DNA from: a virus
Virus record (IMG/VR): IMGVR_UViG_3300008954_000034
Coordinates: 1 to 64,000 of that record
DNA: 64,000 nucleotides
Direction: 5' to 3' (one strand)
Every line of letters begins with the position of its first letter. Within the stretch, counting starts at the first letter, position 1. Below the pieces are notes generated by a model. It worked only from the letters and a program-made list of their open reading frames with translations, was not told the origin of the DNA and ran no database searches. Positions 52,300 through 60,550 of the stretch are shown here, one piece after another. A program made the translations under genes and the position numbers.

Positions 52300-55200
52300 T
52301 CAGATACCACTACACCCCGTGTCCGTTCCACAGTTCGGGCACCGGTGGCATGCTCCGTTTGGAACCATTATAGTTCCACACCCACCACACACAGGGCCTG
52401 CGTCTGCGGAAACCATAGCCGGAACCGACTGGATGGGTTCCATGGAAACGTTGTGCATCGTTACGTTCGGCATTGCTGGACGAGACGCAGCAAACGATAC
52501 GTTTTTAAATTCACCGTTACCGTTACCATTTCCGACAAGGTACTCTTCCGGTAACTCTTGGAAGGTGTGCATCTCCGGTACTTCAACTGGTGGGTTGTAT
52601 GTCAGGTACAGCCACTTGAAAATGTAATCTATAATACTGTCGGCTTCCTTGATGTCTTGGTTGGGGGTAAATCCATGCGGCTCAAATCTCATACCAGTAA
52701 ATCGGTCTACAAAGGTCTGCAATGGAATACCATGCTGGAACCCCAACGTAACCGCAGCGGCAAAGGCGTCAAGCAGCCCAGACAACGTTGACCCCTCCTT
52801 CGATATCACAACCATCAACGAAGATGGGAGACCGTCCGGATACTTACTCACCGACACGTACCCCTCGTGCCCGGAAACGTTGAACTTGTGCGTGATTGCC
52901 TTGGCGTCCCCGATAACCGGACGTGGTAGTGGAATGACAACTTCGTACTCCGGAGTTGCGTCATCACCCTCGCTCTTCGACGCGTAGGGCTGAATTGCCT
53001 TACACCCGTCACGATAAATGGACATCACCTTGATGCCCATTTCCCAGCCCTTCCAGTACACCTCTTCGATGTCCTCGACCGTGGCCGTATTTGGCATGTT
53101 GATAGTCTTCGAAACCGCTCCAGATAGGAAAGGTTGCACAGCTGCGACCATCTTCACATGGTCCATGTAGTGGATACTGCGCTCCCCGTTAAGCGGGGGA
53201 ATGGAACAATCGAATACTGGCAGGTGGTCATCCTTCAAATCTGGGCAGTTCTCGATGGTACCGTTGTCCGTCACGTAGTTAGCAATACTCGCAACGGCAT
53301 CGTCATCGTATCCGAGTGTGCGGAGGGCCTCGGGAACCAACCGGTTAACCATCTTCATCTCGCCGCCACCCACCAGACGTTTGAACTTAACAAGACCGAA
53401 CTCCGGTTCAATGCCGGTGGTGTCAGCGTCCATCATAAACGCAATAGTGTTGTGGCTCACAAACCCAGATACAACATAGGTGTTATTCATCGGGACTGAA
53501 AGGTCAACGGTCTTTTGAATACCAGCTTGGGTATTGGAAACTACAACATCGAAGTATACATCTCCGAGACTCAAAATCGCTGCGATTTTAGTTTTTCTTA
53601 GCTGCGGGTACTTACTTATCTTATCCCTTGCCCATAGTAGATTTATCGCCGCAGTTTTTCTTACTGCAATGTCCTGCCTTACTTCACTTGGAAGACCAAC
53701 AGACGCATCATAAAAGTCTTGCTGTATCACTGCATTCCTTATTGATATCCCGTGAGATTCATCGCCTGTACTGGTCGAAAGTCCGTCAGTGAGTCGGATT
53801 TTCTTCCTAGATGAAATAAATCCTATCTTATCAGCGTACACCCGTGCCGATCTTACGTTTGCCACACGAACTTCGTACCGCTGCTTATCACCAAATCTAT
53901 CTCCACTTTCTGGCTGTTGCCTCCGTGTAGTCATAATACCCAGAGACTCTAAAACAACCTGAACCTGATTAACAAGAACAGGACTCACTGTTGAAAACGC
54001 TACGCTAGGAGTTCCTTTCACCAATGTTACTGTACCATCAGCGTCAAATAACCCACGGATGAAGGCACAAACAACACTTGTGCGAGACTTAAGAATGGAA
54101 ATGGGTATTGATGCACCAAACGCCCCCTCCCCGTGGTTTCCTCTTGGTTTATCTGCAAGCCTGTTTGACTTAAGCCAGCGGACTAGTCTCCGAGATGGAA
54201 TCGTTACAGTATGACAGCCTGATCGTTCTTCAGACTGTATATGAACTCCAATACTTTCTGCCCATGACTCAAAAACTGAGTCTATATCTCTGTTATTATT
54301 AGGCACGGTAAGACAAAGACCATAGTTATCCTTAGTGTATCCATTGCCAACATAGTAACCAATGACCTCAGCCAGACGTTCATCAAGGACGTCTGGAAAA
54401 GTAATAGAAGATTCATTTCCATGTACTGGTGTTGAATCACCATGAAGAACTGTATAGGGCTTATCCATCAAAAGTTCTTCATGCCCACCAAGCCTGAAAA
54501 CCGCGAGATCGCCCGGCTTGATATCTTGGAACTTCCTCCACACATACTCACCACATTCATCAATAATACGAATCTTGTGGCCGTAAGTACCTACTAGCGC
54601 ATGCCCACGCTTCGTGGTAATTTCCATCACGTGGTCTTCTCCGTTAATGAAAAACTGAGAAGACTTCTCTACCGACTTCTCCTGCATGATATTAAGATCA
54701 AGGTCCTGCCACTTATCACCGTTTACGTCTCCAAGTACTCCCAGCGGAAGAATACCAGCAGATGACAATAACATAGTATCCGTAGCCAAACAGCCTGTAG
54801 GAGCCAGCAGCGTAAGCTGACCATTTCGAATCCCAGCCCCATGGGCAATAGAATTGCATACGTCAGCAAGGATGGTATTTGCCATGTCATATATCGGAGC
54901 AGTAAATCCATCAAGATCAAGGCCAAGACTCTCTGCGGCTGTCCGATGCTTTTCCATAACCCGCAAGTACGGGTCTCTATTCTCTTCAAACAGATCAAAT
55001 GGTCCGAGTTCATCTGCAACCTGACAGCTCATACTGGCGGCTGACGCGTGCATCAGCGCCGTTATAGCAGCGGCAACCCGACGTCCGTCCTCTGACCCAT
55101 ACGGAAGGCCCAGAACCATAAGCAGCCCACCGAGGTTGGCGTAACCAAGGCCCAACGGCCTGTGTGCCTTGCTGTTCCTTGCAATCTCCTCGGTCGGGTA

Positions 55201-56391
55201 GTCGACATTGGCAACCATGATCTCTTGTGCAAGGATGATGAGTTCCGATGCTCTACGGAAACGGTCCACTGCAAACGCACCGTCTTCGGTCTTGTACCTG
55301 ATGAGGTTATGGCTGGCAAGGTTACAGGCAGAGTTATTGATGTAGTGATACTCAGCACACGGATTACTGGCACCGAAGTAATGAGTGTTACTGACTGGGT
55401 TCCACATGTTTATCAGGGTGTCAAACTGAAGCCCCGGGTCTCCGGTCTCCCATGCGTTCTCTGCGATGGACCGGAAAAGGTCGGCTGCGTGGATCGTGTC
55501 TGACGTCTCTCCGTCGGTCACCCGTTTGAGATCCCAGTCTGACTTGTCGGCCACGGCCCGCATGAAGTCGTCTCCAACCCGAACACTGTGATTGGCATTC
55601 TGGTAGGCTACAGTTCCGTACGCATCGCCGTCAAGGCCACTACTATACCCAGCCGCTAAAAGATCACGGGCCTTCTGGTCTTCCTTGGTCTTGCACTTAA
55701 TGAAGTCTACGATGTCTGGGTGATCAATGTTCAGGATGATAATCTTTGCCGCACGTCGAGTACGGCCACCCGACTTAATTACACCAGCAAAGGCGTCGTA
55801 CCCCTTCATAAAGCTCACCGGGCCACTGGCCTTACCACCAGTTCCGGAAAGAGACTCGGTAGAACCACGAAGGGTGCTGAGGTTTACCCCAGCACCCGAC
55901 CCGCCTTTGAATATGATTGCCTCGTCCCGGGCCAGCTTCATTATTGATTCCATGCTGTCATCAACCTCGTTGATGAAGCATGCACTGGCCTGCTGAGGAC
56001 CGTCCGCACCAATATTAAACCACACCGGACTGTTGAAGGCAAAGTACTGGTTGATCAACAGCCAAGTCAGCTCATCAGAGAATGCCTCGGCGTCGTCAGC
56101 ATGGAAGTAACCGCCGTGTAAACCCCACTGCGTAATGGTACTGACAACCCGATTAATAACCTGCTTGATCGACGTCTCGCGCTGGGACGTTCCGGGTTCA
56201 CCACGAAAGTACTTAGAAACCGCGATGTTACTAGATTGATGTGACCACGTAATCGGAAATTCTACGTCTTCTTGCTTGAACACCGCTTCACCGTCAGCTC
56301 CGATAATCTTCGCGTCCCGCTTTTCCCATTCAATTTCGTCGTATGGATGAATGTCCGGATTGGAAAAGAGACGAGAGATACTTAACGCCAT
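52300..56391 (-). CDS. nrdJ: Class II ribonucleotide reductase with intein
   Basis: 1363 residues from ATG at 56391 (GGAG seven bases upstream); 915 remain after removing a 448-residue intein. Reductase marks: SACFINEV, NPCAEYHYINNSACNLASHN with the N-x-C-x-E active-site core, and TIAFMMDADTTGIEPEFG on the finger loop. The C-terminus has a TSCPD domain (GYVSVSKYPDG to IIDYIFKWL) and a zinc ribbon CGGCGTIM ... CPNCG. This layout belongs to adenosylcobalamin-dependent enzymes, which make deoxynucleotides without oxygen. The intein sits between APTG and TIAF in the active-site loop, so activity needs splicing. Confidence 0.92.
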   Translation of the reverse strand: MALSISRLFSNPDIHPYDEIEWEKRDAKIIGADGEAVFKQEDVEFPITWSHQSSNIAVSKYFRGEPGTSQRETSIKQVINRVVSTITQWGLHGGYFHADDAEAFSDELTWLLINQYFAFNSPVWFNIGADGPQQASACFINEVDDSMESIMKLARDEAIIFKGGSGAGVNLSTLRGSTESLSGTGGKASGPVSFMKGYDAFAGVIKSGGRTRRAAKIIILNIDHPDIVDFIKCKTKEDQKARDLLAAGYSSGLDGDAYGTVAYQNANHSVRVGDDFMRAVADKSDWDLKRVTDGETSDTIHAADLFRSIAENAWETGDPGLQFDTLINMWNPVSNTHYFGASNPCAEYHYINNSACNLASHNLIRYKTEDGAFAVDRFRRASELIILAQEIMVANVDYPTEEIARNSKAHRPLGLGYANLGGLLMVLGLPYGSEDGRRVAAAITALMHASAASMSCQVADELGPFDLFEENRDPYLRVMEKHRTAAESLGLDLDGFTAPIYDMANTILADVCNSIAHGAGIRNGQLTLLAPTGCLATDTMLLSSAGILPLGVLGDVNGDKWQDLDLNIMQEKSVEKSSQFFINGEDHVMEITTKRGHALVGTYGHKIRIIDECGEYVWRKFQDIKPGDLAVFRLGGHEELLMDKPYTVLHGDSTPVHGNESSITFPDVLDERLAEVIGYYVGNGYTKDNYGLCLTVPNNNRDIDSVFESWAESIGVHIQSEERSGCHTVTIPSRRLVRWLKSNRLADKPRGNHGEGAFGASIPISILKSRTSVVCAFIRGLFDADGTVTLVKGTPSVAFSTVSPVLVNQVQVVLESLGIMTTRRQQPESGDRFGDKQRYEVRVANVRSARVYADKIGFISSRKKIRLTDGLSTSTGDESHGISIRNAVIQQDFYDASVGLPSEVRQDIAVRKTAAINLLWARDKISKYPQLRKTKIAAILSLGDVYFDVVVSNTQAGIQKTVDLSVPMNNTYVVSGFVSHNTIAFMMDADTTGIEPEFGLVKFKRLVGGGEMKMVNRLVPEALRTLGYDDDAVASIANYVTDNGTIENCPDLKDDHLPVFDCSIPPLNGERSIHYMDHVKMVAAVQPFLSGAVSKTINMPNTATVEDIEEVYWKGWEMGIKVMSIYRDGCKAIQPYASKSEGDDATPEYEVVIPLPRPVIGDAKAITHKFNVSGHEGYVSVSKYPDGLPSSLMVVISKEGSTLSGLLDAFAAAVTLGFQHGIPLQTFVDRFTGMRFEPHGFTPNQDIKEADSIIDYIFKWLYLTYNPPVEVPEMHTFQELPEEYLVGNGNGNGEFKNVSFAASRPAMPNVTMHNVSMEPIQSVPAMVSADAGPVCGGCGTIMVPNGACHRCPNCGTDTGCSGI
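53449..54792 (-). mobile_element. Intein with LAGLIDADG endonuclease in the reductase
   Basis: 448 codons in frame. Block A is CLATDTML at the start; block B is ALVGTYGHKI; endonuclease motifs are LAEVIGYYVGNG and CAFIRGLFDADGTV; the end is YVVSGFVSHN, with Thr as the +1 residue. Cys1, TxxH, the final His-Asn and a +1 Thr complete the splicing set. The insertion point is a conserved catalytic loop, as in other reductase inteins. Confidence 0.93.
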
Positions 56392-56453
56392 GGGACATCT
56401 CCTATGGTACAAGATTTCTCAAGTGTTGTAGATAACCGAACGTAAGACTATGA

Positions 56454-56684
56454 TCAGCCTCCAATCAATAAGTGAGTTGCAAGAGATCCGATAATCGTTC
56501 CGATAACCGCACCCAGTGCACCAACAATTACAAACTTAGCCTTCATCGCGGACACAGCCAGTGCAAGGTCGTAAATCCTGTCTGAGTTCTTGGTTATCGA
56601 CTCACGATTTGACATTATACAGAATGAGCAAGATGCTTCTACCGGCCCCGTGTGCTGCTGATATTGTTCCGGCTTTGTAAACAT
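56454..56684 (-). CDS. Small membrane protein, XhlA/holin-like
   Basis: 76 residues from ATG at 56684, or 53 from the ATG at 56615; neither has a strong ribosome site. A helical segment RESITKNSDRIYDLALAV precedes a C-terminal membrane span (FVIVGALGAVIGTIIGSLAT). That layout resembles XhlA-type hemolysin/holin proteins. It is separate from the lysis block at 43-44 kb, so the role is uncertain. Confidence 0.5.
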   Translation of the reverse strand: MFTKPEQYQQHTGPVEASCSFCIMSNRESITKNSDRIYDLALAVSAMKAKFVIVGALGAVIGTIIGSLATHLLIGG

Positions 56685-56710
56685 AACGAATGACCCCGGG
56701 AGGTTTTGCC

Positions 56711-57235
56711 CTATTGGACTATGAGTGATGGCCGGTTAATGAAAAATACCTGAGTGTTGGGTGCGAGCGCACGCCCAGAATGAACAACCCCCGGAATAGC
56801 ATGGTACGCCGGAGAGGTGTTTGTAAGCACCTGAGAAGGGCCGTCTGGGTGCTTAATTTCTAAAGACCCCGCGTAACAGATAATCCATTCGTGAACGTCA
56901 TGGTCATGATCTGGAAACTCTGCGTCTGGTGTGAGCGCCCGTGATATCCCAGCAGAGATTAGATTTTCCGGGTCATTGTACAATAGGGTTAGCGACCAGT
57001 CTCCTAACACAAATGGAACTCCTTCAACCTCGGCAGATTCAGTTCGTTGAAGATGTTCTACAATATCGGCGTCGCTTTGACAACCCATACGCAGTACATG
57101 TGATCGTTTTCGTGGTATGATACGAGCAATAGCAAGAGAAAACTTTGAAATAATATCGTTGCCCATAATATCTTTAGGCGACGACGGATGACGCAAGTCA
57201 ATATTAACGCATACCCCTCCACTACCGTTCTGCAT
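56711..57235 (-). CDS. Cupin-domain protein
   Basis: 174 residues; GGAG lies seven bases before the ATG. The cupin metal motif is present as FPDHDHDVHEWIICYAG, with a second motif HAIPGVVHSGRALAPN near residues 145-160 supplying another His. The N-terminal 90 residues are unlike usual cupins and may be a separate domain. The substrate is unknown. Confidence 0.65.
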   Translation of the reverse strand: MQNGSGGVCVNIDLRHPSSPKDIMGNDIISKFSLAIARIIPRKRSHVLRMGCQSDADIVEHLQRTESAEVEGVPFVLGDWSLTLLYNDPENLISAGISRALTPDAEFPDHDHDVHEWIICYAGSLEIKHPDGPSQVLTNTSPAYHAIPGVVHSGRALAPNTQVFFINRPSLIVQ

Positions 57236-57237
57236 AG

Positions 57238-57576
57238 TCAGTCTCCGGCTACGTTACTTAAAAACTGGGCACCACCATCAGCTAGTAAAAGTTCAGGGGT
57301 AAGTCTCGTCTTGATGACAATGACACCAAGAAGCCGCCCTAACTCAGATTCGTAAATGTAAAATCTATCAATGTCAATGCGATGAATTGCAGTTGAACCA
57401 ACAGGAAATGGAAACTGTGGAACGGCGGCTGGATGATGATGGACATTCCACGGAGTGATCTTATGTCTTATCCCACGCTCTTTGAGCCATTCAACAAATC
57501 GGTCGAGGTTTCCGAAGACGTCGGAATGCGAGTCACCTCTCGAAGAGCGGCTTGTAGGGTGTTGACTGTTAGGCAT
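57238..57576 (-). CDS. Unknown protein overlapping a zinc-ribbon gene
   Basis: 112 residues from ATG at 57576. It overlaps the next upstream gene by 109 bases in another frame, which is a long overlap. His-rich HHHPAAVPQFPF and the beta segments RIDIDRFYIYESELG are seen. It may be a small enzyme. It is less certain than its neighbours. Confidence 0.45.
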   Translation of the reverse strand: MPNSQHPTSRSSRGDSHSDVFGNLDRFVEWLKERGIRHKITPWNVHHHPAAVPQFPFPVGSTAIHRIDIDRFYIYESELGRLLGVIVIKTRLTPELLLADGGAQFLSNVAGD

Positions 57577-57731
57577 CTCGTACACTCTCGTTCTACCTCT
57601 ATGGCAACAATATCCAGTCTCGAATGCCGTTCCCTAATGCAGAAGATTCCCTCTCCATAAAAGCCAAGGGTTATTCCACACTTTATACACTTCCACCTCT
57701 TAAGACCCTTAACCTGCTTATCATTTAACAT
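57468..57731 (-). CDS. Zinc-ribbon protein, Com-like
   Basis: 87 residues; ATG at 57731. WKCIKCGITLGFYGEG and later VERECTRCLTVNTL form a two-CxxC ribbon like phage Mu Com, a translational activator. The tail after residue 60 overlaps the next gene and may be non-essential. A CTATCATT core lies 24 bases before the start codon. Confidence 0.55.
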   Translation of the reverse strand: MLNDKQVKGLKRWKCIKCGITLGFYGEGIFCIRERHSRLDIVAIEVERECTRCLTVNTLQAALREVTRIPTSSETSTDLLNGSKSVG

Positions 57732-57904
57732 ATGCAGCCCAAGTACTGTACCAGAATGATAGACTTACACCACCAAGTATCAGCACCTTAGTAAAGCCAG
57801 CCTGTAAAATATCAAAGTTTTGGATTCAGGCTTAGCCAAAAGTCAATACAGCCTTCAGATATTAAAGTAACCTACATAAATTATTACAGTACTAACAAGT
57901 GTAC
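57732..57904 (-). other. Gap with promoter and possible terminator
   Basis: No gene is seen. A hairpin TTTTGG with CCAAAA (57817-57840) with a 12-base loop could terminate the gene ending at 57905. A late-promoter core lies at 57755. The rest is AT-rich with no further structure found. Confidence 0.5.
57755..57762 (-). promoter_or_regulatory. CTATCATT late-promoter candidate
   Basis: The minus strand reads AAGTCTATCATTCTGG, 24 bases before the zinc-ribbon start, with no usual -35 box. Confidence 0.55.
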
Positions 57905-58465
57905 CTACACAGAAAAGAATGTACTTGCCTCTCTAATGAGATCTGCAGCTTGTGCATGGGGAAAATATACGCTCCGAATTGCAGACATGATCCTGTCATT
58001 GATCGAGTATACAGATCCATCCCACAGTGGAAAGGCGAGAATTGTTTTATCAAAGCTGGATAGATCATTAACAACTACAACGTCTAGTGGATTCATCACA
58101 TAAACAAACCTGATATTGTCTTCCGTCACATTATTAATGTTGTAAGTGAGATGCGTAATGTTAGCACTAATATGAACAACCAAGTCAACCAACCCGGCCC
58201 ACGTGTCAAGCTGCCCCGGTTGACTTGTGTAAGCTGCTTTGTAGGAAACATCACCCGCCGACCCAATCCCCTCACTTGTAACAAAGGTCTGATTGATCAC
58301 AGATGTCTGCTGACTGGTAAGATAGCGAAAGGCAATAGTACTTCCAGTTGTTCGAGCTTTGAGTGCAATGATAAACTCAGAAACCCGGTCGTAGGCAACA
58401 AGTGCCCCACCACTCTCATAGGCCATTGCATCTTCTGGATCGAGCGCTATGGCAATTGATGGCAT
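57905..58465 (-). CDS. Unknown 186-residue protein
   Basis: GAGG lies seven bases before the ATG. The sequence is beta-rich at first, then mixed (NITHLTYNINNVTEDNIRFV). It has no recognised motif. It stands between two terminator-like hairpins, so it may be a single-gene unit. Confidence 0.55.
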   Translation of the reverse strand: MPSIAIALDPEDAMAYESGGALVAYDRVSEFIIALKARTTGSTIAFRYLTSQQTSVINQTFVTSEGIGSAGDVSYKAAYTSQPGQLDTWAGLVDLVVHISANITHLTYNINNVTEDNIRFVYVMNPLDVVVVNDLSSFDKTILAFPLWDGSVYSINDRIMSAIRSVYFPHAQAADLIREASTFFSV

Positions 58466-58484
58466 AACCAGTCCTCAAAACTTT

Positions 58485-58524
58485 GTGCGAGAGCTTTCTC
58501 CCTCACCGGTACTAACTCTCGCAC
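58485..58524 (-). terminator. Terminator-like hairpin
   Basis: A 9-bp stem (GTGCGAGAG with CTCTCGCAC) with a 22-base loop lies downstream of the gene ending at 58588, followed by an AAAGTTTT run on the minus strand. It separates that operon from the next gene. Confidence 0.5.
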
Positions 58525-58587
58525 GGGGCGCAGGAGGTCAACGACTCGTACAGCCTGTGGGGAGAATCGCTGCATCCATGGAAATAC

Positions 58588-59127
58588 TCACTTCTGCTTG
58601 TTACGTTTCCGGTTGGCCTTGGTCAGTTCTGGCTTGGGAATCAGGTCGAGCAGTGGTTTGCACGGCCCCCAGACAACGAAGAACCCTGCACCATACAGCG
58701 CAAGTAACTCGAAAGTAAACTTCCAGCCAGCACCCCATGGCACCGTTACAGTCAAACTTCCCGTGACAGCCTCAGCTACGGCGACTACGAGGTATGAAAA
58801 GGTCATTGCAATGATAACCCCGCGTATGGTTCCAAGCGCGTGAACCGCGTCGCTGAATAGACTAATGCCCTGTTCAAAGAAGCTGATAAGCCACGGTGGA
58901 TAGTTGTCGTACCATAGTTCTTTCATCGGAAGATACAGAGACCGTTCGCTGTGATGCCAAGCGTACGAGTTAGTCCACCACTCTCTGGACAGCGGGGAGA
59001 CTAGAAAGTCTCGAACCGAGTCCGGGACTCGTTTCATGAAATGGTCGCGGAGTGCGTGAATTGCACCGAGTACAATCATCACAATTCGCAGCACCCAGAT
59101 AAGATGACCAAGTAAGAAATCCATCAT
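58588..59127 (-). CDS. Multi-span membrane protein
   Basis: 179 residues, overlapping the previous stop as ATGATG. Hydrophobic spans are seen at about 4-22, 103-122 and 130-155 (FTFELLALYGAGFFVVWGP); the C-terminus is basic. Residues 30-90 hold many Trp and Tyr. The function is unknown. Confidence 0.55.
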   Translation of the reverse strand: MMDFLLGHLIWVLRIVMIVLGAIHALRDHFMKRVPDSVRDFLVSPLSREWWTNSYAWHHSERSLYLPMKELWYDNYPPWLISFFEQGISLFSDAVHALGTIRGVIIAMTFSYLVVAVAEAVTGSLTVTVPWGAGWKFTFELLALYGAGFFVVWGPCKPLLDLIPKPELTKANRKRNKQK

Positions 59128-59759
59128 GACTCCGCATCTTGTTCACTTAATGGTAGTTCATTATACCAGTATTCGTACGCCGTTTTCCACTGAAACTCGT
59201 CGGGGGTGTAAACTTCCCCGCGACTACACTCAAGACACGACGTACTAATCTCCCCACCCTCAAGGTAAATGTAATAGGTCTTTTCGCCACACTGCGGACA
59301 CTTCGGCGTTCTTATTGGACGAGGCAGGGACTTCCATAACAACCGAAACTCAGCCTCAACCAGCTTAATCGTACGGGGGTCTTTGGAGTACTCCTCCAGC
59401 AGTTCCCGCCTCGTCCGATAGAAGGCCACGGAGTACTGAGTCCGACGCATTCCGGGTTTAATCTTCTTTGACAGGTACTTGAAAAACTTAGTGTCTCGCA
59501 GTACGAGCATCGTCCGGACAGGCCAGTTATCGCGGAATGGTGGAATGAATGACTCAATGGTAGATCGTCCGAGGTCGCCAATCTGAAAGTACCTACCGTT
59601 CTTCGACCGCCGTACGTAACGCGGTGTTAGCCTGTCGGCGGATTCCCGGTAGGTCTCGTCGGTGAACTCAAGTCGGTTCAGTTCACCCTTTACACGTGCC
59701 CGCTCGGTCTGTACGTACAACTTGGTCAGGACTGCGATATCTTGCGCGTACAGCATCAT
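59124..59759 (-). CDS. Unknown protein with C-terminal zinc ribbon
   Basis: 211 residues, start coupled to the previous stop (TATGA). Basic helical segments (RYVRRSKNGRYFQIGD) come first. A zinc ribbon CPQCGEKTYYIYLEGG ... CLECSRG lies at about 152-182. It probably binds nucleic acid. Not recognised. Confidence 0.55.
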   Translation of the reverse strand: MMLYAQDIAVLTKLYVQTERARVKGELNRLEFTDETYRESADRLTPRYVRRSKNGRYFQIGDLGRSTIESFIPPFRDNWPVRTMLVLRDTKFFKYLSKKIKPGMRRTQYSVAFYRTRRELLEEYSKDPRTIKLVEAEFRLLWKSLPRPIRTPKCPQCGEKTYYIYLEGGEISTSCLECSRGEVYTPDEFQWKTAYEYWYNELPLSEQDAES

Positions 59760-60031
59760 AGATGAACGCCCAGTCCGGTTGTTAGCACCTCAAAGAACTT
59801 GGCCTCGTCGACGATCTTGGTGGTGCTGGCCGAGTCGTCTCGGACCAAGGACAGACGAACTCGACGGTCGCACACACCTTCAACTTCTGGAACGACGTCA
59901 ATGGAAAGTTTGAATGACTCGTTATCTTGCTCGCCATGTACAACTAATGGGCCAGCCCCTGCATCAATCTGCTCACGCTGCTCACGGATGGTTGATAGTA
60001 GGGCGGACTTCTCGAATTGCTGCTCCGACAT
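59756..60031 (-). CDS. Small unknown protein, first gene of an operon
   Basis: 91 residues; GAGG lies five bases before the ATG. A strong promoter sits about 30 bases upstream (60063). The pattern is a helical N-terminus then beta (FKLSIDVVPEVEGV). Downstream genes overlap, forming a three-gene operon with the zinc-ribbon and membrane proteins. Confidence 0.55.
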   Translation of the reverse strand: MSEQQFEKSALLSTIREQREQIDAGAGPLVVHGEQDNESFKLSIDVVPEVEGVCDRRVRLSLVRDDSASTTKIVDEAKFFEVLTTGLGVHL

Positions 60032-60062
60032 AAAAACCTCAGGTGGTTATGGTTACATCAAC

Positions 60063-60091
60063 ATGATAAAGAAAAACCCCTACAGGGTCAA
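60063..60091 (-). promoter_or_regulatory. Promoter TTGACC-N17-TATCAT nested in a terminator
   Basis: The minus strand reads TTGACC, a 17-base spacer and TATCAT, followed by GTTGATG. The -35 box lies in the loop and inner stem of the upstream gene's terminator, so termination and initiation share the same bases. Confidence 0.8.
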
Positions 60092-60109
60092 GTGCTCCTG
60101 TAGAGGTTT
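60074..60109 (-). terminator. Terminator overlapping the -35 box
   Basis: A 12-bp stem with one G-U pair (AACCTCTACAGG with CCTGTAGGGGTT), then TTTTT on the minus strand. It ends the 60127-60441 gene. Confidence 0.8.
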
Positions 60110-60126
60110 GTGGGGTTCCGGTCGTT

Positions 60127-60441
60127 TTACTTTGGTTCGGTCGCCTGTGTCAGGGCGGCAAGATTTACGTGATATGTCTTGGAAGTCCAAGAGTTGCCTT
60201 CGTAGTCAAGTTCAAAAACCAGCTCGGTCTCGCCCTTGGCGATCTTCTCGCCGGTGATCCGGCAGCGGGCTCGGCCAGTTGCGGTCTTTATCTCGATCAG
60301 GCTGTTCGGGTTGAACCAAGGTGTGCGGCTGATGATGGTGTCCTTATCTCCCCGCACACTGTTGCGATGGTTTTCATAAGCCTCTGCAAGTTCGTGAATC
60401 TCGTTTGCGGGCAGGGTCTTGAATTCGGTCTTGGTTTCCAT
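60127..60441 (-). CDS. Small unknown protein (PARP-finger-like pattern)
   Basis: 104 residues from ATG at 60441, with GGAGG seven bases upstream; the longer frame upstream crosses the promoter and tmRNA terminator and is rejected. Residues 55-100 read IEIKTATGRARCRITGEKIA and then SKTYHVNLAAL, which recalls a PARP-type zinc finger, but most cysteines are missing. Function unknown. Confidence 0.6.
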   Translation of the reverse strand: METKTEFKTLPANEIHELAEAYENHRNSVRGDKDTIISRTPWFNPNSLIEIKTATGRARCRITGEKIAKGETELVFELDYEGNSWTSKTYHVNLAALTQATEPK

Positions 60442-60478
60442 GGGGCGTCCTCCGGGGTTGTTTACTTTGCACATGTAC

Positions 60479-60507
60479 ATGATAACACAAAGCGAGCCGG
60501 AAAGCAA
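60479..60507 (-). promoter_or_regulatory. Promoter TTGCTT-N17-TATCAT nested in tmRNA terminator
   Basis: -35 TTGCTT and -10 TATCAT are 17 bases apart on the minus strand, followed by GTACATGTGC. The -35 box sits inside the terminator hairpin of the tmRNA gene. Confidence 0.75.
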
Positions 60508-60538
60508 CCTCATGTACATGAGATGCTCTCCGGCTCTT
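60492..60538 (-). terminator. tmRNA terminator
   Basis: A stem GAGCCGGA with TCCGGCTC (60494-60501 and 60529-60536) encloses the palindrome CTCATGTACATGAG, then a CGCTTTG run on the minus strand. It lies 13 bases after the tmRNA CCA end. Confidence 0.7.
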
Positions 60539-60550
60539 AAGCGAGGATAC

